This document shows positions 22,302 to 34,110 of a stretch of DNA of 64,000 bases, one piece after another. Each line of letters starts with the position of its first letter. The first letter of the stretch is position 1. A program made the position numbers and the translations under genes. The notes beneath the pieces are model-generated. The model did not search any database. It was given only the letters and a program-made list of their open reading frames with translations, and was not told where the DNA came from. Location: positions 40,127,201 to 40,191,200 of the forward strand of contig OX940861.1 of the NCBI GenBank assembly GCA_954871525.1, written 5' to 3'. Source of the stretch: Parietaria judaica. Taxonomy: Eukaryota; Streptophyta; Magnoliopsida; Rosales; Urticaceae.

Positions 22302-22625
22302 TTAAGGTTGATAAAACACAAATTACTACGTTTAATCACTGCAATTCTTGTTAACTCAGGGGCAGTGATTATCGTAAATACAGTTTTCAATATTAATACG
22401 GGTAGTTTTTTTATGATGATATATAAGAATGAAACTGTAGAGGTTTTTAGGGGTGAAAAAAAAAAAAAAAATCGGATATACCTATACGGTATTATACTAA
22501 CTAAATTTTAAAGGTTAAAATCGAATGCACCGAATAAAACCGAATACCTATATATCATTCGGTAGTGCTATTCAGTTATTAAAATTGAATTTACAGCTTA
22601 GGGTATAATTTTTAATTGTACAATC

Positions 22626-24199
22626 TGTTGGGGGGTAATTTTGCAAAGTGTATTAATAAAGAAATATTATTAATTAATCATTTCTTTATTCATTAAATCA
22701 TCTTTCACGCCAAACTGCCTTCCGGAGGCCTGTTTTCGCAAAACAAATGTCCCGTGTTCTTAAAAATATGAAAACACCCAAAAACGATATAAAATTTGCG
22801 AAAAACGGACGCGGGACGAGCTCGGGAGCGAAAAAACACTTCGGAGGCACTTTGGTGGACCCCACACACACAACAGCCCACCAGGAGCCGCCACGTGGCG
22901 GGGAAATGACCGAAACCTGCCCTCCACTCGCCCCACTCGCTGCCTGCCACCTCAACAAGCCACTTGCAGCCTCAAATTGCCCCTGGACACGTGTCAGCCA
23001 AGGAGAGGGAGGTGCTTTGCACCTTCCTTGCACACTGCGGACGTTTGCCGCGCGTGCGGGCGCGTCGCCGCCCTGATGGACGATTCGATGGTGGCGATGG
23101 CTTCCTCTCACTCTGAGGATCAAAATGCATATAAAATTTGCACCCAGGGGCTTCCCGAAATAATATTTATTTGCTTCCGAACCCCTGCCTCCTATTATAA
23201 ATAGGAGCCTCATTCACAACTTCAAACACAACTCAAAACCGACTCGAAACCTCTCGAGCTTCTCTCTACTCACTCTAAACTCGCCTCCCCCTAAAATATT
23301 ATACTAATGTTGGGCGTCGGAGGTGAATCAGGGGGTAACCCCCCCCCCCCCCCCCTATTTCCCTTGACCTCGGGTATTCTTTTCTCAGGTCAAAAAAGAG
23401 GAAGATAGCGGAAGCCCTGGGGGAATTCCTACACGGTTTACGACCCTCCTGATAGATTCCATTCCACGTTGTGTCTGGTCTATCTCGCTGTCCATTACAC
23501 GGCAGTGCGGATAGCCCAGGAACACGTGTCTGGACCCACAATTCGGGCCGCGGGGGAAAACCTAGGGGAATTTCCCTAAGATCCCGACGACCGAGAAACC
23601 ACTCAGAGGGGAATCCCTGGAGGATATTCTGGGACGATTGACGACCCCGCCTGTCCAAATTCTAGCTCTGTGCGGAACCCGTTCTGTCTCCTAGTCCATA
23701 TCTTTCACAGATACAGTGACTCTGCGGATAGTTCGTAGGACCCAGACTAAGATTTACATCACAGGCCGAGGGACCGATCTCCCAGGATCCACTGCCTAGT
23801 CAAACACACTCTCCCTTTCGCGGGAACCCGATTTGCGAGGTACCCGAACCTGTAACCCGGGCCTTGTCCAATCCAGGCTTCGTGGTATCAGGTGGTGCGT
23901 AGACCCGGATCGCTGGACCTCGAACGGCGAACGATATGTTCTGACTCCTGGCACCAGGAACTTCCCCCAGAGTCCACGCCACGGAGGAGACGGAATCGGC
24001 TATCTTCTGGACAACGATTTCTACCTCTGTGCCCACGCTAGTCTGATTGGGCAAGCTCTGACAACAAGATCCGCCATCCACGCAGTCAAAGTCCACGAAA
24101 GTCACGAAAGCCCGCCACGTCAACACAACGACATTGGGCCAGGCCCAAAATCAACAACTTGGGCCTCAACAGTGTTTGATCCAAAAAACGGCATCAACA
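22626..24199 (+). mobile_element. Solo LTR, 1574 bp, with perfect TSD CAATC
   Basis: The unit begins TGTTGGGGGGTAAT and ends GGCATCAACA, so it has TGTTG/CAACA ends. It is flanked by CAATC at 22621-22625 and 24200-24204. A TATA box (tataaatagg, about 23198) in plus orientation lies mid-unit, as expected at the U3/R border. No internal retroelement sequence is present, so this is a solo LTR left by LTR-LTR recombination. It contains an 18-base C run at about 23339-23356. The GC-rich inner ORFs have no family match. Confidence 0.85.
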
Positions 24200-24204
24200 C
24201 AATC

Positions 24205-25090
24205 TATGATGTATTAACCTCTTGTATAATAGTCATCGAGATTATTAGTTTCATGTTTTATATTTATGATTATGTTTCTTACATATAAAACTATTTTGTT
24301 ATAAAAACTTTATAATATATATTGATTAACGTGACTAAGTGCTTGCACTTGGTCACTTTTTTCCAACGCCAAACTAGAAGTGTGTTTTTTCTCTCACGTT
24401 CAACACCCAATTAGACTTGAAAAAGCCCCGGACCTAGCATTTTTTTTTCCTCGACCGACACTTTATCGTTTTCCTAACGCCTAGACAAACTTGAAAAAGC
24501 CCCGAACTTAGTGTATTTTTTTCTCGACCGACACTCGGTCGTTTTTCCAACGTTGTTTCTTCTCCTACATTCAATACCCAATTAGACTTGAAAACGCCCC
24601 GCAATTAGCATTTTTTTTTCTCGACCGAGGCTTAGTTGTTTTTCCCTGAGTGTCATCTCGGAACCTCTAAAATGGAAACGGCGTAAAGGAATAAACATAG
24701 AGGACTAAACAACCTTCTTGCGTTCCTCCGACAAGAAGTGATCAGATGTCTATCAATAAACTAATGCAACCAAAATTGCATTCTCTCTACACCTCATCTA
24801 ATGTGTAAAATACACTAAGATAGTCATAAAACTATTCCTCTACAACAAAATTTTAACACAAGACTTAAGAAATATATCAGAGAATGTTTCACAAGTTTCA
24901 GTTGGTCTTCAATAGTGCCCATTGGAAAGAGTGAAAAAAAAAAAAAAAAACTCTCAGAACCTAAAATAGAAGCTGAAAATTTTACCTGCCATTTACAATT
25001 CAGTCATTTATACAACCCTCGAGAGAGTGGTACGTATGTATCTACAGAAAAATACATGTCAACCGCCAAGCTGGCATTTACCGTGTGCGG
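24205..25090. other. Intergenic DNA with degenerate tandem repeats
   Basis: At about 24340-24650 the phrase 'acttgaaaa(a/c)gccccg ... ctcgaccga' recurs three times (starts near 24415, 24489 and 24595), separated by T-rich runs. The rest is AT-rich, with the 3' flank of the reticulon gene at its end. No gene is seen. Confidence 0.55.
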
Positions 25091-26768
25091 CTACATGGCA
25101 TCATCCTCTAGAGTGATCTCCGGGTTAGCACTGCTGCTTCTTCTTCGAAAACGAGACAGTGGTGCGCTCATCATTAGCGAGTTCTCCGCCAACATGTACA
25201 CACAAAACAAGCATAAGCCTGTTCCAAGTTGCGGGAAAAAAAAAACTCAGATTTAGAAGTTGCACATAAATGAGATTCTCGTATTATGATGTTCCCAAGA
25301 TTTTCTAAGCAAAATTATATATATATAAAAAAAAATCTGCATAAGTCTATACATATATATATAATTCCTCTACAGTTTTTTTTTTTTTTTTTGCGAGAAT
25401 TCCTCTACAGTTACTATTATAGATAATGCAACTAAATAGATAGTATCAACGGTAAAAGCCACGGTACAGCGCTATAAAAGTAGTTTCTAGCATTGCATAT
25501 ATTCTGTTCATCAAAGATTGTGTTCATATTAGTTTTCAATAGATTTGGCTGCAGCTGTTGCAAGTAAAACGATGCACTTCGCCACAGGAAAATATAAGAA
25601 ACCCAGAAAGAAAGAAAGAAAAAAAGCATAGACATTAAACAAAACTACCACCATACTCTTAAATTGAAGAAGCCAAATAATTTTACACAAAATTTTATGC
25701 AAACCCCAAGAGGGTAACAGCAGAAGATACAAACTTACCAGCATAGGCAACGGTAAGACCCGAAACTACTCTCCCCAAAGCTGACAACAAATACAGAAAA
25801 AAGATGACCTGAAAAAAAAGAGCACAAGTGAGAAAAAGAGAGAGCGAGAAAAAAGAAAATCAAATTCATGGACGAAATAGCTTAAAAAACTAAGTACAGA
25901 AACATTTAACTCCCGGGTATAAAACGAAAAAAAAATATGTTGAGTTCTTCTCAGAAACAGTTATTCTAAGCTCATAATATGTGCACCAAACATCACTTCA
26001 AAGCAATCTAAACAAGAGTACACAGGAGCATCATCCTAAATACTGTTCAAAAAACCGTAATTTCTGCACGATTCCGCACTAATTGACATTCACGACGTGA
26101 TTATGAACTAAAAAACAAGAAATACATCAAGAAAAGCACTAAACTATGGAGCAATACCTTAACAAAGAGTCTCTTATCGTGCCCTGTTGCGGCGACCCTC
26201 AGTACAGACTCGGCAGCGCCAACGGTGTTAGCGAAACCCGCAACAATGCTGTTGGCGGTGTCCTGGGAGATCTGCCACTCTAATGGATCCACAGGAACAC
26301 TGCGTATCAATCATTTTGCCACCCAGTTAGCCATATTGGGTGTTTCCAAATCAAGAATCTAATCGAAAAGAATCTGACAAGAATCAGAGAGCTCCAACAT
26401 GCCCGTGTATCATTATCGAATTCGCCTCTCAAATTCGTCGAAAAATTCAACCACCGTATGTGATTAGGGCCGCAACTATCGTAAATTGAGCAAATTTATC
26501 CCATATCACGAATCAAATTTCAATCTGAACAATTCTAGAGGGGTGAAGGAGAAACTTACGAGATGTTCATCTGGCGGAAGAGAAGGCCGATGATGGCGAG
26601 GGAGCCGAGGAGGACGATGAGGACGTCGGAGAGGAGAGAGACGATGCTGGCTTGCCTGAAGGCGCAGTGGTAGTAGACGAGGGTCCCACACAGCAGCACC
26701 AGTACCGATCGCCCCACTTCTGATCTGCATTCCATCTCTCTCTCTCTCTCTGGTTTCATGGGAGTCAA
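25091..26768 (-). CDS. Reticulon-like protein, B22 type, four exons, 182 aa (171 from the second Met)
   Basis: Exons 26560-26768, 26158-26299, 25739-25808 and 25091-25218 join with GT-AG borders and give 182 codons. A Met at 26735 would give 171 aa and a start (MECRSEVGRSVLV) nearer the family norm. Reticulon features are present: two long hydrophobic hairpins (LVLLCGTLVYYHCAF...IVLLGSLAIIGLLF, and VIFFLYLLSALGRV...GLTVAYAGLCLFC) around a soluble loop (PVDPLEWQISQDTANSIV...AATGHDKRLFVK). The loop wording matches plant RTNLB22-like proteins as I know them. Such proteins insert as wedges in ER membrane and shape tubules. The C-terminus is short, with an RFRRR patch and an acidic tail. Confidence 0.85.
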
Positions 26769-26849
26769 TGGCTGCCCTTTTCTGATGATCCATATTTATA
26801 TAAAAGTCAATATTCCAACTTTTTAATGCTTATTATATTCCATTAACGA

Positions 26850-27020
26850 CCCATGTCCATGTGTGTGCTTTTTACACATGGATAATCGCGCTAAAAATAC
26901 TTAAAAATAATGGTAAAAGTTTAAAGTGGCAAATAACGGCAAGCTTTAGTTAATTGGCGGTGTGAAAAATAACGGTAAATATATTCAAAGTTAATAAATT
27001 TGAGCGACCCATTTTACGGT
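26850..27020. repeat. Remnant of a MULE-type MITE arm
   Basis: Phrases 'ggataatcgcgctaaaaatac', 'aaagtggcaaataacgg' and 'aataaatttgagcgaccc' resemble the arms of the MITE at 18462-18837. Opposing arm and TSD were not found. Confidence 0.35.
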
Positions 27021-27189
27021 TTAATTTTTTTTTTCCCGATGTTTAAATATTTTAAACAAATGAGTTACAAATTACAATAGTATTATTGTAGAATGCGACT
27101 CAAAAGTTGTTGTGAGTGTATTCCTTCTCGTAAATGCAATATATGGTACCTTTCGGGATTTTTGAAAAAAACTTATATAGGTACTAGCA

Positions 27190-27573
27190 ATCATGAATGT
27201 TTTCGTTCAACATATCTATAGAGAAAGTAATAAAGTGGCAGATGCATTGACGAATGGAGGTGCTGAAGGTAGAAATACATTGTTTGCGAGCTCTAGCTAT
27301 CTTTCAGGTTTTATAAAAGACCTATTTAGATTAGATAGAATGAGGACGGCATATGTGAGATTCGTGTAGTTTATTATTATACTCTATTGGCGTTCTGCAT
27401 TTCGAGTTTGTTTTATTTGATGTATGAGACATTGTATTGTTTATATTATAAGTCTCGTACATATGTTTTGTTACCAAGATATTCCTCCGCCATAAGTGAG
27501 GATCTATCTAATATATTTGGGATATAGGTCACGATTCAGTGATCCTAACTCCTTAAAAAAAAAAAAAAAAAAA
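27190..27573 (+). mobile_element. 5'-truncated L1-type LINE tail
   Basis: The frame from about 27195 reads VFVQHIYRESNKVADALTNGG, the typical C-terminal end of the RNase H domain in plant L1-like LINEs (consensus HI-RE-N-VAD-LA). The frame stops at about 27370. A 3' untranslated part follows and ends in a run of about 20 A (27554-27573). The reverse transcriptase is missing, as in most 5'-truncated LINE copies. The TSD was not resolved. Confidence 0.75.
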
Positions 27574-27892
27574 ATTAGATATTTGTATGAGTACATAATG
27601 TGTAACACTATGTCAAAAATTGACCAACGTCTATAAAAAAACAGACGAAAAAATGTATCACCTTAATGCAAATCGGACACTCGCTATTATAAATAAATCT
27701 TAACAACTAAAACTAGACTCAATATTCAATAATAGTTTCTAAAATTCAATAGGAATGCTTACTAACCAATTGCAATCCTAATAAACCGAAAATCTTGTTT
27801 TTGATTCTTAGGATTTTTACTAACAAAATTTTAAGCGTCGAATATAAATCTAACGTGACAACACAATAGAACCTAAGTGCCCAAAATTGGAT
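27574..27892. other. Intergenic DNA, no gene seen
   Basis: AT-rich sequence between the LINE tail and the LTR-like unit. No coding signal. Confidence 0.5.
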
Positions 27893-27897
27893 ATAAA

Positions 27898-28518
27898 TGG
27901 GTCCACTTGAATTAAGTAGGTTGATTCGTGACATTGATTAGAGAATCATGTAATTAGTTGGGTTTGACTTATATGATAATAATAATAATACCCATTAACT
28001 ACATATTATCCTATGTCATTTTATAGATGTGATCAATTAGAAAGGGAAACTAACCATTCATAGAAATTAGACACATTCATAAGTGATTATAAATACACCT
28101 CCTAGCTCTAGAATTCGACTACCACCATTCCAAGAGACAATTCGAATTCTCTAGCATCCCGAAAAGTCTGTGTTTGTGTTCTAATCGTCTTCGAAAGAGC
28201 TAGTATTCCTAGAAGGTGATTTCCGGTCTTAAAGGCGTTCCGTTTGTCGACGTGGTGAACTACGTAGATGCCGAACACTTGAGCGGCTCGTGATCGACGT
28301 GGAGTGAAGAAAAAGGCTAGGCGCATCATCTCCGACAAAGACGTGGAGATCCGTTCGTGACTAAATATAAGGAAGCGTTCTATAGAGAATTTATTCTCAA
28401 CTAGTAAGTTTTGATTAAACGAAGTTATCTAGATTATTTTAGTTTCTAGGATTCCAGGAATTTTCGCAACTAGTAATTTTCGCATCCAGGATATGTGAGA
28501 TCTTAGAAAAACCCAACA
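27898..28518 (+). mobile_element. Candidate solo LTR, 621 bp
   Basis: The unit starts TGGGTCCACTT and ends AACCCAACA. It is flanked by ATAAA at 27893-27897 and 28519-28523. A TATA box (tataaatacacc, about 28089) is followed by GC-richer sequence, as at an LTR U3/R border. The flanking pentamer is AT-only and could match by chance, and no sister LTR is in the window, so the boundaries are tentative. Confidence 0.45.
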
Positions 28519-28688
28519 ATAAATACTTGAGATCATTGTTCCAGATGCTTTTATCGATGAAAAATCAATAAATTCGATGAAAAATCAATTATTCGGTTTA
28601 CCAATAAGTGTTTTGAAAGAAAAAAAATAGATATATCGATCTTATTTTACGAGTTAATCGGTAAATGATGAATTTTATGAAAAATATA

Positions 28689-28957
28689 GGGAAACTTCAT
28701 AAAATAACCCTCAAAACACCATAATTCTATTACTAACCCTCAAATTTTTATAATACTCAAAACAACTTTTTCAAACGTCATGTACCCAAATACTCTTGCA
28801 AAATGGACATATCGCGTCTTGAAAAAATGAACATATCGCGTCCTAAAAACGGACAAATTAGAAATATTTCGATACATGACGTTTAAAAAGATTATTTTGA
28901 GAATTATAAAATTTAAAAGTTAATAATAAATATTGAGAGTTATTTAATGAACTTCCC
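28689..28957. mobile_element. Fold-back MITE, 269 bp
   Basis: The left arm (gggaaacttcataaaataacc...) pairs with the right arm (...gttatttaatgaacttccc) and further inward phrases also pair (caaacgtcatgta / tacatgacgttt). The 9-bp flanks AAAAATATA and CGAAATATA agree at seven positions. A left-arm-like fragment of the same family occurs near 39097-39175. Confidence 0.6.
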
Positions 28958-29107
28958 CGAAATATACTTACAAGTTACAACTTTAGAGCCTGATGTTTTA
29001 TTTTTATTCGTAAAAATTATATGTACAATACAAACACTGTGTTCGTTTTCCGAGAATCGCTGGTCTCGCGAGAATGAGCCGACTTTACTTGCTAGACTAC
29101 TCAGACG

Positions 29108-30739
29108 ATGAGACTGCGAATCGCGGCGGCGAAAGCCACTACTCGTCTCCTTCGCCTCTTCACAACCCAACTCAGCTCCGCCATGAACGGACCTTTCTCT
29201 TTCTCGGCATCATCAACTCGCCGCGTCAATGGCACACTCAGGCTCGCTCAGGCTCTCTCTCACTTCGACGCCATGCTCCGAACCCAACCCCTTCCGTCAA
29301 TCCCAGTCTTCAACCATTTGCTTCAGGAGATTTTCGGAGCCAACTACCATGTCCTTGTCGTTTCTCTGTACACGAAGATCGCGTCGTCGGGTTTGGTCGA
29401 CCTTCGTCCCGATTCAGACACGCTTAGCGTGGTGCTCAAGTCTCTGTGCCGTTTGGAGGAGACCGGTTTGGCCTTTTCTGTTCTTGGCACGGTGCTCAAA
29501 TCTGGGTTTGAGGTCGATGCTTGTGCCATGAACTCTCTGCTTCACGGGCTCTGCCAAGCCGGCTTGTTGATCAAAGCCCGTGAGCTGTTCGATGAAATGC
29601 TGCGCGAGAAATTCCCACGTAACCGTGTCTCTTACGTCGTTTTGATCAGTGGGCTCTGTAAGGCTGGGGAAATCCAGAGCGGGATTGAAGTCTTGGAGCA
29701 AATGTATCGCAAGGGATTAAGTAAGCCCTTCTCGGCTTGTTACGCCCCGATCATCGATAGCGCGTGGAAGCAAGGGAAAATCGAGGATTCCCTGAGCTTG
29801 TTTTGGCACATGATTGATCGTGGAATCGTGCCCGACGTGTTTGTGTGTAGCTCTTTGATCAACGGGTTATGCAAGCACGGACGCTGGGAAGAAGTGATGG
29901 GAATCGTAGGAGTCATGACGGAGTTCAAGATCGCTCCTAATGTTTTTACGTTTAACACGTTTTTGCATTCGTTGTGCAAGGAGGAGACGCTTGAAAAGAT
30001 GCTTTGTTTTGTCAAAGCAAACACGAATTCCGGTCTGAAGCCTGATGCTCTCGCTTACAGTTTGCTCATTTCACGGCATTGTCGAACAGGCCGTTGGAGA
30101 GAAGCCTTGGGTTTGTTGGATGAGATAAAGAACGAAGGAATTTCTCCATGTGTTGTAACCTTCACCATTGCGATCGATGCTCTTATCAAGCTGGGACAAG
30201 CTAAAGCGGCCATGGCTGTGTTTCGAGCAATGATTCAGAGAGACATCAGTCCGAGCATTGTCACGTACAACATAGTTCTCTACGGATTGTGCCACGCAGA
30301 CCATTGGGTCGAAGCCTGGAGATTGCTCGATGAGATGGCGAGTCTCGGAGTTTTTCCCGATCTCATAACTTTAAGCGGAATACTCGATGCCTTTGCCGAG
30401 AAAGGGATGATGAGCAAGGCGCGAAAGCTGTTCCAAAGGATGATTCGACACGGGCCTCAGCCAAACTTGATAACGATCAACACGATGTTGAAAGGTTACT
30501 GCCTGCTCGGCGAGATGGATGAGGCGACGAAGGTGTTTGAACAAATGGAATCGATGAGTCATCGACCCTGTATAATCACGTTCAACACGTTGGCCATCGG
30601 GTATATGAAGGTTGACAAAGTGTATCGCGCTCTTCACCTTCTCAAGGATGCGATCCGCAGAGGATTATCGCCCAACCACGTGACGCAGTACATCTGGAAA
30701 AGCATACACGCACGAAGGATAATTTCGTTTGTACAGTGA
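29108..30739 (+). CDS. Pentatricopeptide-repeat (PPR) protein, P class, 543 aa, single exon
   Basis: ATG at 29108 opens 543 codons to TGA at 30737-30739. The N-terminus (MRLRIAAAKATTRLLRLFTT) is basic with no acid residues, as in mitochondrial targeting peptides. From about residue 80 it is a chain of degenerate 35-residue PPR units, about 12, recognisable by repeated N-S-LL-GLC-AG...A-ELFDEM and P-VFTFNTFLHSLCK phrases. There is no E or DYW extension, so it belongs to the P class, whose members bind organelle RNA and act in RNA stability, splicing or translation. The lack of introns is usual for plant PPR genes. The target RNA cannot be deduced here. Confidence 0.92.
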   Translation: MRLRIAAAKATTRLLRLFTTQLSSAMNGPFSFSASSTRRVNGTLRLAQALSHFDAMLRTQPLPSIPVFNHLLQEIFGANYHVLVVSLYTKIASSGLVDLRPDSDTLSVVLKSLCRLEETGLAFSVLGTVLKSGFEVDACAMNSLLHGLCQAGLLIKARELFDEMLREKFPRNRVSYVVLISGLCKAGEIQSGIEVLEQMYRKGLSKPFSACYAPIIDSAWKQGKIEDSLSLFWHMIDRGIVPDVFVCSSLINGLCKHGRWEEVMGIVGVMTEFKIAPNVFTFNTFLHSLCKEETLEKMLCFVKANTNSGLKPDALAYSLLISRHCRTGRWREALGLLDEIKNEGISPCVVTFTIAIDALIKLGQAKAAMAVFRAMIQRDISPSIVTYNIVLYGLCHADHWVEAWRLLDEMASLGVFPDLITLSGILDAFAEKGMMSKARKLFQRMIRHGPQPNLITINTMLKGYCLLGEMDEATKVFEQMESMSHRPCIITFNTLAIGYMKVDKVYRALHLLKDAIRRGLSPNHVTQYIWKSIHARRIISFVQ

Positions 30740-31301
30740 GGCTTCTTTAGGTTATAAACGCTATTCATGGCAAGGCGGCGAATGGAAAAACGCCACACAA
30801 CAGTGTTACTCGAAATGAGAAACTGCATATAGTAAGATTTTTGGGGTATTATGAGAATTCCTAATCTTGCATTTGGTTTTCCTTGCTTTCTTGTTTGCTA
30901 TTTAATTTCTTGCCATACAAGATACCTAATGTGAAGATGATAATGCAGGCTATTCTCTTAATCGCAGTAACGGCTTCCTATGGCGTGGACCTTATGTGAG
31001 TGTCTCTAGAAAGTTCTATGTTACTATCAGAAGGCTCATTTATTGTCTCTCAGAAAAGTGAAGCTCGAGTACTTTTCCCATAAAAAAATACTCAAGTACT
31101 GAACTGCACTAATGACAATAACTTAGTACTTATGCCCCAATTCCTCGTATTATTAACTCTTTACGTATCTCTTTATATAAGGTCGATGTTTTGAGTTCTC
31201 ACAAACATATAGGCAAATAGATAAAGATTTTGGCTTCAGATTTAATGGTATAAATTGACAAACTAAAGTAAAATTTTGCCTATTTTCTTGCCATTGGTGT
31301 G

Positions 31302-31376
<75 letters not shown>

Positions 31377-31645
31377 GTTGTAAAATCTGAACTTATTATT
31401 GCGCATTTTGGCTTAGAGAACCGAGAATGGTCGAGTGTTTTTCCATTGTTGTTGCCTTCTCAAGGCCTCGTAGGATTCCTATAGAGGAACACAATCACTT
31501 ACATAAGCTGTGAAGAAAATCCTAAGAAGTAAGACAAATCTAAAAAGGCTTTGAACTTATACACACTATATTTAAGAGTGGAACAACCAGTGTAAATATA
31601 GAGAACACAATAATCACCAAATAAAAAATCAACCAAAACATATCA
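30740..31645. other. Intergenic DNA between convergent PPR and UNC93-like genes
   Basis: It contains the 3' flanks of both genes and an (AT)n microsatellite listed separately. No other gene is seen. Confidence 0.55.
31311..31370. repeat. (AT)30 microsatellite
   Basis: An uninterrupted run of AT dinucleotides, 60 bp. It is likely to be length-variable between individuals. Confidence 0.95.
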
Positions 31646-33529
31646 TCAGTGAGCAAACATAGCCTTATTTGATGTTACAGGTCCAGCGTCGTTCTCATTT
31701 CCTTGTTCTTCGCCGTTTTTCTCATCTTTGAGAGCCAACAGGACAAGAACCACCATAAGCGGATAGCTCAGCGTGGTAAGGGACCAGTTGACGATCAGCT
31801 GCGATAAAAACGACACCTTGCGCGTATCCACCTGCCACGCAACAGCCGCTCCGGCGCTCTGTATTCCTTTGTAAAACCCGACGTACCTAATTCAACATAA
31901 AGGATAAGTAATTTCCAGAATTGCTATATGTCGCGGTAGATTGACAGCAAACAGTAACACTGCGAGATGACAACTTATTATAAGTTTTCCCCTCTGAACT
32001 TATAAATTGTAGCAATTACCCCTCAAAACCGTTTAATAATCGACAGTATTCGTCAAAATTTAAGCTACGTGTAATAATCACGCTAGTACTTTACAATCAT
32101 TTTGTCTCTAAACACTAGCATGCACGCACGTGGCTTAAAATTTGACCAGAACCGTCTGATTGTTTAACAACTAGAAGAGAGTTGCTAAAATTTATGAATT
32201 TAGGAGAAAACTGCTCAGAAAATATTTTGGTAGAAATTGACAACACGAGTTATGGGGCATAGTTGATAATTAATAAATAGTTTATGACCGTTTTGCCTAT
32301 TAGAGAACGATTTTTGCACAAGAAGATAAATTTGACATCATAAATACGCTTGTTTACCTGCTCAGGATTTCAGAATCATCAGCCAAAGACCCAATGATCC
32401 AATACACCACGCTCTGGAACATGGCGTCAAGCAACCCGTAGCCGAAGTACAACACGAACGGCCCGGCGAATGCACCGCCAGATTTTTTAAAATCCAGCCG
32501 CTCGATTGTTGGCACGTCATCGCGGGAGTACTTAACCTGGTTGACGAGCCCGCCAGCCCAGACTGCTGTGCCGAGAACTGCCACCACTCCAATCCCGACC
32601 AATCCCCTCGTCCGCCGGCTCCGGAAGCTGAAGTCCAGCAGGTAGCCAATCCCAATCGACCCCACCATCTGCGCTCCCCAGTAGAACACGTTGTTCAGCC
32701 CTCTCGTTCGCAGCGTAAAAAGCGCGCCGTTGACGTTGTTGAACTGATACGTGTAGAAGAAGTTGCTCGACCACGACGCAGGGACAAGGAGGAGCATCTT
32801 CCAGTTGAAGAACAACTTCCCTATCTCGACGAGCTCCGTCGTGACCTTGGAGTACTGCACGTTGGAGCAGCGTGACCCGTCATTGCGGACAACCTTGCTC
32901 GGGTGGAGCACGGCGAGCGAGAGAACCGCGCCACAGGCCATGAAGGTCATGAAGACGATGTAGGTGGCGTCGTTGACGGAGGCGGCTTCGGTCCTGTGGT
33001 AGTTGAGGACAAAGGGGATGAGGCCGCCTATGACGCCGCCGAGGTTGAAGATGCTCCAAAAAATAGAGATGTAAGTCCCTTTGCGGGACGGTGGCGGGTA
33101 CGATGTCATGATGGCACCCTGAGCCGCCCACAGGAGGCCGGCACCGATGCCGAGGATGGCGCCGGCGGCGACAACGAAGCCCTGGCTCTGGGTGTGGTTG
33201 TAGTTAAGGAAGGAGCCGGCATAAAGGGCATAGGTGGAGCAAGCGGAGATGAGTGTAAGGCGGGGCCCGAGGATGTTGTAGATGCCACCGCCGAGGACGC
33301 CGAAGAGGGCAAAGGTGGTGTAGAGGGCGGTGAGGGCGTTGTCGGCCGCCGTGGGGTCCACCTGGCCTCCTCCGCCCATGCCCGACAGCGCGTTGAACAT
33401 CCCCGGGCAGCAGAAGCACACCAGCCCGATCAGGACCACCTGCACGATCGGCGAGTTGTATCGCAGCCCCGATTTGGCGGCCAGAACTTCGCTCTCGCTG
33501 CCCGTTTCACCATCTCCTTCGTAGCCCAT
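31646..33529 (-). CDS. UNC93-like major-facilitator membrane protein, two exons, 470 aa
   Basis: Exons 32358-33529 and 31646-31886 join across a GT-AG intron (GAGCAG|GTAAAC ... TTAG|GTACGTC) and give 470 aa. The protein has an acidic N-terminus (MGYEGDGETGSESE) and then about 11-12 hydrophobic helices, starting PIVQVVLIGLVCFCCPGMFNALSGMGGGG and LYTTFALFGVLGGGIYNILGPRLTL. These phrases are diagnostic of plant UNC93-like protein 1. The last helix is in exon 2 (LTTLSYPLMVVLVLLAL), followed by a polar tail. UNC93 proteins belong to the MFS fold. Plant members have been linked to potassium homeostasis and stress, but the substrate is not shown by this sequence. The 471-bp intron contains a MITE. 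Confidence 0.9.
31983..32212. mobile_element. Fold-back MITE inside the UNC93-like intron
   Basis: The left arm 'agttttcccctctgaacttataaa' pairs imperfectly with the right arm '...tttatgaatttaggagaaaact', and inner phrases pair too (aaaatttaagc / gcttaaaatttt-like). About 230 bp. No clear TSD was read. Confidence 0.5.
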
Positions 33530-34110
33530 TTTTTCGGGGTTTGCGATCGAGGATTGGCCCTCCTTCTCTGTCAGAGATTACCGTGAACAGAAATTGATCA
33601 GATTTGGAACTAATAATGTCTCTCTTAAGACCGTGAAGATCATCACAAACTAGACTATGACTTTGAACTTTGTGACTGAATATATATAGTATGTAACTAT
33701 GTATAAGCTCCTCCGTCGAGAATAACAGAGACAGAAAAGGTCAAATGGAAAGGGATCTTTGGACGATACAGCTCGTGTATACCATCAACAAACAATGCCG
33801 GAACTGAAACTGGTCATAGTAATTGAATCGTGAAATGCGTTCCTCCAAATCGAGAGCGCAATGAAGGAGAAATAAAGGAAATTAGAAGATTGATTGAATG
33901 ACTCACCGGAAACTCCGAACCCTGTAATGCTGTGGTATTACACACTCATAGCCATGGGAAATGGACTGGTCTCGGAAGAGAGAGAGAGAGAGATGAAGAA
34001 TCTTGAGTGTAAGAAGATTCAATCCATGGACATGGAGTTTCTTCTATATATAGAATATATAGTTGGCTTTGCTGTTATTATTATATCATTTTAAAACTAA
34101 AATACTTATT
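33530..34110. promoter_or_regulatory. 5' flank of the UNC93-like gene
   Basis: This is the upstream region of a minus-strand gene. It has GA-rich stretches (gagagagagagagatg, about 33980) and several TATATA runs (about 33680 and 34045). No single core promoter can be chosen. Confidence 0.35.

Noticed and set aside
23833..24288. 151-codon ORF in the solo LTR
   Set aside because: It crosses the LTR border and TSD and has no motif.
31299..31484. ORF with a long YIYIYI stretch
   Set aside because: Translation of an AT microsatellite, not a protein. The same applies at 53110-53304.
32903..33586. 227-codon ORF opposite to the UNC93-like gene
   Set aside because: A low-complexity (G/E/D/A) shadow of a GC-rich exon. 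The minus frame has membrane helices and family motifs.
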